Positions 38,464 through 48,623 of a DNA stretch of 64,000 nucleotides are shown here, in pieces (the stretch's first letter is position 1; every line of letters begins with the position of its first letter). Source of the DNA: Spirodela intermedia (taxonomy: Eukaryota; Streptophyta; Magnoliopsida; Alismatales; Araceae); NCBI GenBank assembly GCA_902729315.2, contig LR746269.1, positions 2,774,501 to 2,838,500 of the forward strand, given 5' to 3'. The notes under the pieces are model-generated. The model was not told the DNA's origin and searched no databases. It worked only from the letters and a program-made list of their open reading frames with translations. The position numbers were made by a program, and so were the translations under genes.

Positions 38464-39561
38464 TGTTGAGTTATGGATTAACTCAATAATTTTTTTAATG
38501 ATTTATAGAGAAAAATAGTTAAAATCACTCTATTATATATTGTCTAAATTCGATTAAAAGATATTGAAGGCCTTGGCATGTTTAGAGAGCTTCAATTGTG
38601 ACTATATGTACTAAAAGCTATTTTAATAACCTCACATGTTATATAATGATTTAATTGATGATCTTAATTGTTGGATATTAAGGAAGTCTCACTTATCATT
38701 CAGTTTGTACAAAAGACTCCTAAGTTAAATTATTTGAGTATGAAATAAATAATAAGTTTATGTAAGATAAAATTTTCATTATCCTCAGCATAGGTCTAAA
38801 TATTTTAATTTTCTGCACTAATTAGCAACACTAACATAGGCATGTGACTAATTATTATAAAGGTCGTGAATCAGGAGTCAAATACAACAAACCACAGAAA
38901 AATATGAAGACATTGAATTCATATTAATTTTACAAGATTAACATGTAGTTTAGAAGTTCAAAATACACGTGTGGGTGATGATTATAAGGGAATATTCTGC
39001 CAACTATTTTGGCCCAAAAATATCAAGGATATTAGGGAACATTTTGCCCAATTCTAAGGCACCCTGGTAAAAGCTCAAAAGAAATGGAAATGTCATGAAG
39101 CAAGGAAAAAACTCATAACGGTGACAACTCAACCACAATCTTCTCTTCCCTTTGCCTCTATCAACTAGCACCTTGGTTGATTAAGAGCAGATTCAAGAAG
39201 AAGACATACAATGATATTCAAGTCAGTATTTTAGATAGTGTTGGTTACTCTAAGGTCTCTCTCCTCTCAATGAATCATAAACAAAATCAACAATGAATAA
39301 AGAGATATTTGCACATGAAAATAAATAATGAGTAATATCTCCATTAATATGATTTCTTTAAAAAACTTCAACAATTAGTAGAAAATCAAATGATAGTAAT
39401 AAGCTCGTTTCAAATTGATTTCTTGTTATTATTGTGACTAGTGATAATCTGTGGACTTTTTAAGGCACTTGTGGTGCGTCGACAAAATAATCACTTACGT
39501 CATTGAGACATGTGGTATGTTGCAACAAGTGAGATCTAAGTTCTGACTTTTAGAATTTCTA
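38464..39561 (+). repeat. Left LTR-like direct repeat
   Basis: It begins TGTTGAGTTATGGATTAACT and matches the right copy over its whole length. Shared landmarks are AACTCAATAATTTTTT, TTATAACCTCA-type sequence, GTTTATGTAA, ATGTGACTAA, CCCAATTCTAAGGCA, AAAAAACTCATAAC, TGTGACTAGTGATAATCTGTG and GTGAGATCTAAG. The 3' boundary is set just before the PBS-like site. The canonical terminal CA is not visible there. Confidence 0.65.
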
Positions 39562-39563
39562 AG

Positions 39564-39580
39564 TGGTATCATAGGCTCAT
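39564..39580 (+). other. Primer-binding-site-like sequence
   Basis: TGGTATCATAGGCTCAT resembles the plant retrotransposon primer site TGGTATCAGAGC, which is complementary to the 3' end of initiator Met tRNA, with an insertion-type difference after TGGTATCA. It lies immediately after the left LTR-like repeat, which is the expected place. Confidence 0.5.
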
Positions 39581-42500
39581 GGAGCTTGATGATGTAAGGG
39601 GCTCTTAATCTTAAGGTAATCAAGTGTATTTTGTGTATTAAAATAATAGACATGAGGTAGATTTTTCAAAAGGAGACATGTGCTAAAAGTGTTTGGCCAA
39701 ACTACTTTAAAATCATATGTTCATAAATTGTTCCTTAAACGTTTTGTATTTATATATTAACTTTAAAATATATTTTATATATTAATATATAAAATTAAAA
39801 TTAAAATAAAATATATTATATTTAATTAGAACTAAAATTAAGAAACAATTGACCTCTCTTTTGATTCATACAAATGTCTTGAGACCAATAATTGTTATCA
39901 AAGACTAGTTTAAACTATAGGAAGTAATTATCCTCGAGGAGTAGATCTCGATGGCTAGTACTTCATAAAGTTCATGGCTTGGTGGTTATTAGAAATTGAC
40001 ACATCTTATTTGATGACACAAATTATACATATCAAAAAGTCATGTCATAGTATTTATTTAAGATTTTGATCTTGATGCTTGGAGAGTAGTTTAATGTGGA
40101 CAACATGAACAAAACTAATGAGACATTATTTTCATTAAATATCAAGGTTATAAACTTGCTCCCATGGGCTCTTGATGAAATTTATGTTCAAGAAATAAAA
40201 CCAATAGACATTTTTTGTGCGTATAAGAATAGTAGGGAAGAATTTAAAAAAATATTCAAAATAATGAATAAAATCAGGAAATCATGAAATTATAAAATGA
40301 GCTTAACCAGCTAAAAGTTTTTTATGATGAGAAAATAATAAGTGGTGCAAATATCATCTTTTATTCAAATTCTATTGAAGTATTACGCAAAATGAATTAT
40401 TTATTTGAGAGACTACATTGTAGAAATAAAGATTATAAATTTAAGAACAATTATTGATCAAGATTAGTAAGAATATAAGGATAGAAGTCTTGAAGTTAAA
40501 AAGAGGTTATGATCTGCTCTAAATATCATTAAGATGAATTTCAAGACTTAAACATGAAGACTTAAGTTTATCTAAATATATTTATTTATAGCCAACATAA
40601 ATTAGAATTTTTGATAGAAACCCAATACAAATATTGTGATTGTCAAGGGTTAAGTTATAATGGTAGCTTTAAGCAAGATAAAGAATTTAATGAAAAATGT
40701 AATAGATGGTTCATATGAAGAGAAAGTTTACCACAAATTGAGCATAGTATTGTCTATAAATATAATTCTTATACTAAAAATATTGACAAAAAATTTAGAA
40801 AAATTAGACATAAAAAAATTTGGGCATTTAGGCCATATTATTAAAATTATTACTTTCTATAGGACCTCTGGTGTACTAATAGAATTATCTTAGACCAAAG
40901 GATAGAATAACTCCATTAATTATCTTAATTAATGGAGTCAGTTTTATACACTGATTGATTTCACTGATAAATATAATAAGAGTAAAAATAAAAAATAGTG
41001 ATCTACAAGATACATGACATATTTATAATTAAATCTTTTTGAAAAGATGACTTGATATAATTATTATTTTTAGTTACACTACAAATAAAATTGACAACAT
41101 CATTTAATTGCAATAACAATATCTAAAGTCATAGAGCATATAGTCAGATTATGCATGTTTGACAATTCACAATTCATATCATTTATATATCAACAAATTG
41201 CAATAATGATGCATGTTGTTGCATTAACTCAAAAATGGTCATACTCAATAAAATATATATATGATATATGAAACGATCAATTTGGAAAAATGATATGATA
41301 TCATGTGAGCCTTTTGCATGGACTTGGTCATGAATTTTTCTTGTCTAGATACACTTAGTTGTCTTATAGTTTAGCTGTTTTATCCATCTTTGATTTTTTA
41401 GTATAACAACCATTAGTTTGCTAGAAATATTTTTACTAAGTCATTAATTGAAGAAACTTATCATTAATATATGCTGTGCAACAAAGGTATCATATGTCCA
41501 TTGAAACTAGTTTTTAATTCAGAATGTATATCAAATGATTTTATTTGATGAATGAAGTAGTTGATTGAAACAATTTTTATCTCATGTGATGAATATTCAT
41601 AAAACTACCATGATAGAAACGATGCTTATTGTAGGAAATAATAATTGTTAAATAAACTAAATCTTGGGAAAAAAATTTGAATCAAGGATGGAATTAGAGA
41701 TATTACTTTCCAAATTAATGGATAGCATTATGAGCTAAACATAGAAAATTAGAAAACTCACTAGGTGAGGGATAGTGAATTCTTGAGTTAGAAAAATCAA
41801 AAAGTCAGTTTTGCAATGATAGAATCATGAACTGAAAATGGAGAATCTATAATTGAATGATGAAATGAAGATTAGATAATTAAATGTTCAAACAAAATTT
41901 TGATTACTATAATTTATTTTTCTAAGAAATCATCAGTTTATGATTGCATGATAAATTTTAATTATTTGAATTTATTTTTTGAATGGATATATATAGTCAA
42001 GAATTCAAAAACATATGATTATATGATGGATAATCTCTGATCGAGCCCCTAACTAGGTCATTCTTGAGATGTGAATCCAATCAAGCCAAAGCTATAATTA
42101 TGTGATTATACCAAATTGTGAAGTATAAAGCCATTGAATTTAGCTCATTAGACCAAAGACTTTTAAACTGCATTCATCTATATTACATGCTGAAAAATCA
42201 TTTTCTTGTTAGTGATGTTGGTCTAATCAAGTATTGCCTATTTCTAATTCAATATTTACAAAATTTTGAATGACAAAAAAAAATCTTTATGAAATCAGTA
42301 GCTTCATTTTTGTAGGAAAAATTTTCATTACATCTCACTACTTCAAGCCTATGTCCTATGCTAATTAATCAACTAACTTCATATTAGTCATCCTTTTTAG
42401 AAAATATTTGTTATCTAAACATTTGGGTGATTCTCAAAGATCAAAATTTAGAACTTGATTATTAAAATTAAAATTTTTGACCACTTCTACTTCAAAGTCA

Positions 42501-44576
42501 ATCATGACTTATTCTTGTAAAAATGAGGTTGGAAATAGTTCAAATCGTACTTTGATTAAACTATACCAAAAAAAATTAACTCTCCCATAAATCAAACTCC
42601 ACATCTAGTTCTACAGTTGAGACTCAAATGTCATGCTACAGAAATGAATTTTCAAAAAAAAATAGACATTCATATTAAAAAATTCTTTGGAAAAAAATAT
42701 TTACTAGCTAAAGTCCACCATGATATTATTTAATAGTCAATTTAAAGATGTTACAGAATGGTTAGCTAGAATTCACAAAAACCCTTTTCTTATTTGAGGA
42801 ACAAATAAATCAATTGAAATTGAATTTCTCCTAAGCAAAAATAAAATCTAGATCACTTGAATCTAATTCAAATCACTTGTTTTCAGATTTGAATTTCTTC
42901 ATCTTTTAGATAATGATCATGTCATGACTATGTTAAATGTTTCACAATTGTCAATTCTTGTGAAAAGTATCTTTATCATTTCAAATTATCAAATCTTACA
43001 TAAGAATACTCTTCAAATTATTTTGAATGAATAAAAAAAGATATTTTTTTCACAGATATCTCATTTTTCAAATAATCTAACCTTCTCAAGAGATATTACA
43101 AACTCGTATAAAAATGATTTACAATCCAAAGTGATTTTAGAAAATTCCTACTCGTTAAATATTTTAAATCACCTAATATCTAAGAACTAGTTTCATACTC
43201 ATGATGTATTAATTGATCATGGTGTTCAAAGTTCTAATAGATTCAATGAAATACATACTATTGGCATCTGAAATTATAGATTGACTAAGGATCAATATGA
43301 AATCAAAAATATCTTGTTGACTAAGATTTGGCCTTAAAACCTTTGAAAAAAAAATCTTAGAAAAAAAATAAAAGTAATATGAAGTTATCACTTAGATCTA
43401 TGGCGTATGCAGCTCATAAATTTAGAAAATTTTCACTCCAACTATCAGGTCAACCAGAATTTTAGGCGATAACATCATTAGAAACTTAATCTAATCCTCT
43501 AGTCATTTGGCTAACTTCTTTTATGTGTACAAAAGATAGTGAAAGGAAAAAATGTATGCATCTATTCATGGGGAGCACTTGCACAAAACTATTGTTGTTT
43601 AGATAAATATTTTTTTGATTGATGCAGCTATATTTGTTTCAGAAAAATTTAGATAAATAGTCTCCTGTCTTGAAAGAGATTACACTCTAAAATTCTAAGA
43701 TATCCAAAAGAAAAAAATGTTGATTCTATCTTAGTTTGTAGAATTCCAAAATAGATACGAAGTGATGATTTAAAATGATATTGATTATTGAATACATGGT
43801 AGAAAACTAAAGATTAATGTTTCAACCTAACATATGAAGCCTATACCCCCATTCTAATTTCGTATTCCTCACTCTTGAGATCATGGCCACTTGATATTAA
43901 TCTATAATTTTTTCATTTTTTTCCCAAGTTTTGATGACTCTAAATTAAGAGGAAGAATAAAATATTACAAAAATCAATTGAAAAATGTCAAAAAATACAT
44001 TAGTAATTATATTAATTATATATCTTCTCAAGGGAAGTAAACATGAATTTTTTTTGTCTCATTATAAAATCTAAATCTATTTTTTGTGAAAATAGTTTCT
44101 GAAACTCAAATCTTCCTGAAGTGGGCACCAAGGATGGTTGTGAGGCTGTACACTATGGCAATAATGCAGCGAGCAGATGGAGTGGTCAGCTCCAAGTTGA
44201 AATGTGACCAAAAAAATGATTAATATCTAGGCATGAAAGCAAGCATCTATTGGTAAAAATATTTAGCTATAATTTCATGGGAGAGGCACATCCATATTTG
44301 ACAGCCGATTACATGTATTTATTACAAAACCTTCTTGATGTGTCAGAAAGGGATGAAAAACTAGATTGTGTGCTTCACCTAATGGTCATACTATTTTGAT
44401 GTAATTACCAAAGGAGGATTATGATCAAGTGGATTCTAATATTTTACAAAGGGGAGAATTTTTTTTCTGAAATTGATAAATTGAGCAAGAGAATCATGAA
44501 GGGAAGAATATGTCAACTATTAAGGTGGGGGGGGGGGGGTTTAAATGAAAATCAATTTCAAGATGTTGTAATCATC

Positions 44577-44589
44577 AAAAGAAGGAAAA
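44577..44589 (+). other. Polypurine-tract-like sequence
   Basis: AAAAGAAGGAAAA directly precedes the start of the right LTR-like repeat, where the plus-strand primer of a retrotransposon is expected. A 14-base G run lies about 45 bases upstream (about 44526-44539). Confidence 0.5.
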
Positions 44590-44989
44590 TTATTAAGTTA
44601 AGATTAACTCAATAATTTTTTAGTGATTTATAGGGAAATTTAGATAAGATCATGTCAATCTAATTGAAATTGATGACAAAGAATAAATATTTTACTCAAA
44701 CTTGATTTAAGGATATTGAAGGCATTGACATGCTTAAAGAGTTTCAATCATGATTGTATATATGAAAGATTGTTATATAACCTCATGTCAAAGCTAGATT
44801 TTTGTGTTTTAATTAGTTTTATTATTTTATTTTTATGTGTTAACTTGTAAAATAATTATAGTAATATATTATTAAATAATTATAATAGTTATTATTAACA
44901 ACATAATTTTTTATTATTAGAAAAAATAATAAAAAATATAAAAATATTACCACCCATTGGTAAGCTGACACTCTGCAATTGACTTAGAG

Positions 44990-45165
44990 GGGTGCTATGG
45001 TCGAGTGGATAGACTCAAACTAGGGGAGTCATGAGCTGGGCTTAAGTGGCGAAGGACTCGCTTCGAACACGTGTGCGTCACTCCCCTACCACGTACCGAT
45101 GACCAATCAGTTGTGGAGCAAGGAGTGGCTACACACGTCCGCACGAGGGTGAACCACCTTTTTAC
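44990..45165 (+). mobile_element. tRNA-like (SINE-like) sequence
   Basis: GGTGCTATGGTCGAGTGGAT contains a good RNA polymerase III A box (TGGTCGAGTGG). About 55 bases later GCTTCGAACAC resembles a B box (GGTTCGAANCC). The 5' part recalls a Leu- or Ser-type tRNA with a long variable arm. The segment is markedly less AT-rich than its surroundings. A T-rich patch follows near 45160. No anticodon arm or acceptor stem pairs well, so a working tRNA is unlikely. Confidence 0.4.
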
Positions 45166-45342
45166 CTTCTCCCAAAATGATCCTAGGCATTATTTTATTT
45201 CAAGAGAAGAGATCTTTATTGAGAGAGTGTACTTTAATATATATTCAGCTCAATTGTCACAATATTTTTGATATGGAACTAAACTTTTTCGTATGTTTCA
45301 GGACAATCATCTAAAGCGTAGTGTGCTCTAGCAGTATTCAGC

Positions 45343-45635
45343 GAGCCACATCATCAGATAAGTCATATCCTACAATTGGTAAATTGTCACAATCCTAGAA
45401 GTGTAAAGCAATTCATTGATGGTTTGCAAATCTAACCTCATTTAACACGCACATGACCATAAATGATGATCTGACAACTAGCAAAATGTCACATAGTACT
45501 AAAGACTTAAGTTTCCGATTGACAACGGTTCATAGTGACTTAATCCGGCATTGCTCAATGCACCACATGACCAAATACATTTGATCCAACAACTCACAAA
45601 GTGCCACGATATTGGGAACTTAAGTTCCTACACAT
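45343..45635. repeat. Degenerate tandem repeat of about 110 bases, nearly three copies
   Basis: The pattern CATGACCA...TGATC(T/C)-A-CAACT-(G/C)CAAA-(A/G)TG-CAC...CTTAAGTT(T/C)C recurs at about 45465 and 45565. A more diverged copy starts near 45350 (TTGGTAAATTGTCACAAT). Divergence is high, so the exact unit length is approximate. Confidence 0.4.
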
Positions 45636-45867
45636 ATCACCGTTAGGAAATAAAGATAATAATTAATTATTGTCTAGTAAAATAAATATTATTTATTATC
45701 TTAAAAATCCTAATGACAATTGCAAATATGACAGTTCATCCATCCCTTCTTTCACATGATCAATGTCTCCAATTATTGACGAGCTTGTTCCTTCCTCCCC
45801 CAATTACACTCAAGGCCTTTGACAAGTAGTCAACTCTTCTCTTCTTCCCCTAGATGACGGTAACAGT

Positions 45868-46935
45868 ATGGTCGACCCTTCTTTTCGGCAGATCTCTCTA
45901 GTAAGTGGTGCAATGCTTCTAGATAATACTTCTATGACTTCTGACATAGTGTGGTACATTTAGATGAAACCAAGTCATCACACCAATGTCTCTAGTTGTC
46001 TAGGAGTTAGTCTAAACTTGGGCAATGATTTTCTTCCTACTTTTGTAATTCATTCATGTGTTTTAATATTTATTTATATTTTTCACGATAAGTTATTTTC
46101 GTTTCATACATGTTTTGATTGAAATGAATATAATTAATTCAAAACTTGATGAATGTTCTTCATTCTTCTTCTGAATCCTCTGAAAGTCTTTAAGCCATTG
46201 CCGATTGAGAAGAGACATTGCCAATTAAGAAGAGACATTATCGATTAAAGAAAAGAGATGTTGTTAACCATTACTTTCGGTGGGAAGATGTCGTTAATTG
46301 GCAGTTTACATCTTCTCACCTTAGGCTCACATGTGATAGCTCATATTCTCGCATTCTATGTAATACAACAGTCTATGTCTTGTCACATTCCACGTAATAT
46401 TCTCATGACTTAAATATATCAAAATAAATTCAAAATAAAGCCATAAAAAATTTAAAATATTTTTTAAAATAGGAAAAAAATCTTGAAATCTTATAAAGTT
46501 ATTATTTGTCTATTTTATAAATGATAACATGTTCAAATAAGATACTTGATCCTAAAATATATTCACTTTAAGGTAATTAATAAATATTTTTAGCCTATTA
46601 TCATGTGGTCAACCCTTCTTTTCAGTGGATCTCTTCGATAAACGATGTAATATTTTCAAACAATACTTCTACAACTTTCAGTGTAATGTCGTACGTCCAA
46701 ACGAAACCAAACTGCCACACCAATGTCTCTAGTAACCTAGGAGCCAAACTAAACCTAGGTAATAATTTTCTTCCTACTTTTGTCATTCATTTATGTGCTT
46801 TCAATATTTATTTATATTTCATACTAAAATTATTTTTGTTTCATGAATGTTTCGATTTGAAATGAGTAAAACTAATTCAAAATTTGATGAATGATCTTTG
46901 TTCTTTTTCTAAATTCTCTAAAACTCCTTTGAGAT
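45868..46935. repeat. Two direct copies of a 330-base segment
   Basis: Copy 1 (about 45868-46195) and copy 2 (about 46602-46932) share TGGTC(G/A)ACCCTTCTTTTC, CACACCAATGTCTCTAGT, ATTTTCTTCCTACTTTTGT and TTTGATGAATG. About 400 bases separate them, including a small repeat of GAAGAGACATT(G/A). The arrangement could be a small terminal-repeat element or a simple duplication. Confidence 0.65.
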
Positions 46936-48623
46936 CAAGCTAAGATTATTTTCAACTTATTTTCTATTAATTTTCTCACAATTGAATCTCAACGTATTCA
47001 TGTTCTCGATGTTCTGAGAATAATAGATAATTTTTTATTTTTGAATACAAAATCAACAAGATTAATGGTTGCTTAATGATTGTCGAACTATTAAAACTAA
47101 GTGGACACATTCGCGGCTGACCTCATGTCATGTGTGTGAATGGTCAAGCACACATTCATTCGAAAATCATAGTCATCGTGAAAATGAGTTGATTATATTT
47201 CAATCCCTCTTTATTTTTATTTTATACCTATATATATATATCTCAACTGATCTCCTTCTATTTCTCTCCATTGATCAGTATCTCTCTCTCTCTCCCTCTC
47301 TCCCTCTTTCTTGTGAGACATTTCTCTTTTTCCATCTCATAGGAAATTTATCTCCTCCTCTCTCTTCCTTTCTTTCACGAAAGATCTTTTCTCTCTCTTT
47401 TATCACAGCTCTCACCTCATTCTTCTATTTTATTTTTTATTTAAAATAATAATAAAATATTAAAATTACTTTATATATAAATTAAAATAGTTTTCATGAT
47501 AGATTAATCGATCTCCTTGTGTTCAACCTGAGACTTACTTCTATATTAATATTTTATTAAGTCGTAGTTATAAATATCATTAGATAATGGACATTTAAGC
47601 ACAATAACAAGTACACATCACCTCATATATTATAGAATCATTGAAGTAATTATTTTGATTTTTAGATATTAAAAAAGTCTTTATTTTCTATTCGTTCTTA
47701 TTAAGAGTAGAAAAATTAAAATACTTGAGTATGAACCAAATAAAAAGTTTATGTAAAGTAAAATATCACTTATCTTAGCATAAGTCTTAGTGTTTTAATT
47801 TTTTGTATCAATTAGCATCACTAGCATAGATATGTGACTAAGTATAAAACTCTTGAATGAGGAGGCAAATAAAACAAATTGCAAAGAAAAAATTCAAGAT
47901 GTTGAATTAATATTTAATTTTATAAGATTAATAAGAATTTTAGGAGTTCAAAATATACATGCAAGGTGTGATGGGTATAAGGCTTTTAGACAAATATTTT
48001 GGCACAACAATACCACAAATATAAGGGAATATATCACCCAATTCTAAGGCAACTTGAAAACTAAAAAAAAGAGAAAAGGTCACAAAGCAAGAGAAAAAAC
48101 TCATAACAACAGCCAATCAACCACAATCATATCTTTTCTTTACATCTACCAACAATTGTCTTGGTCAATGAAAAGTAGATTAAAAAAGATGTATTATGTA
48201 ATTCAAGTCAACATTTTAGATAATGCCAACTACTTTAAGATCTCTCTTCTCTCCTTTCCATCAACTCTTTCCACAATCTTCTAGAATGGTCAAGAATGAA
48301 TGAATGGAGTTTTGCATGTAAAAAGAAATGTCAAGCCATCCCTCTATTAGCTTGATTCTTTTCAAACATTTTAACAACTCACAAAAAAATAAATGATAAT
48401 TGAAGGAAAATATAAGACCCATTCCAAATTATTTTTTTGTTATTGTTGTGACTAGTGATAATCTGTGAACTTGCTGAAATATTTGTGGGGTATCAGCAAA
48501 GTAGTCATTTAAATTGTTGAGATATATTTAGTGTGTTGACAACATAGTCACTTTGGACATTAAAGCACATGCAGTGTACATGAAATGAGTGAGATCTAAG
48601 ATTGGTGGTTTCTAGGATTCAAG

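Larger units (their letters stand above)
44786..47620. mobile_element. 2.8 kb nested insertion with TG...CA ends and CCTCA target duplication
   Basis: The segment interrupts the right LTR-like repeat. It begins TGTCAAAGC and ends ACACATCA. CCTCA occurs immediately on both sides (44781-44785 and 47621-47625). A 5-base target duplication and TG...CA termini are the marks of integrase-mediated (LTR-type) insertion. No LTR pair of its own was found at the two ends, so it may be a solo or rearranged element. Inside are a tRNA-like sequence, a degenerate tandem repeat, two copies of a 330-base segment and a CT-rich stretch (47279-47310). Confidence 0.55.
38464..48623 (+). mobile_element. Degenerate LTR-retrotransposon-like element with a nested insertion
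   Basis: Two long direct repeats (38464-39561, and 44591-48623 interrupted by an insertion) flank about 5 kb of internal DNA. A PBS-like site follows the left repeat and a purine tract precedes the right one, giving a + orientation. The internal region (39562-44590) is very AT-rich with no open frame over about 80 codons. I recognised no gag, protease, reverse transcriptase or integrase motif. It is therefore either eroded beyond recognition or a large non-autonomous derivative. The repeats are clearly diverged by substitutions and indels, pointing to an old insertion. Confidence 0.65.
44591..48623 (+). repeat. Right LTR-like direct repeat, split by an insertion
   Basis: Left part 44591-44785 and right part 47621-48623 together align with 38464-39561. 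The first base pair is TA where the left copy has TG. The alignment breaks cleanly at 44786 and resumes at 47621. The right copy also carries extra sequence near 48490-48590 that the left copy lacks. Confidence 0.6.

Noticed and set aside
40096-40287. 63-codon frame in the retroelement interior as a gag fragment
   Set aside because: No gag zinc knuckle or other domain seen. Too short to support.
44990-45070. Functional tRNA gene
   Set aside because: Acceptor and anticodon stems do not pair well and the B box is imperfect.
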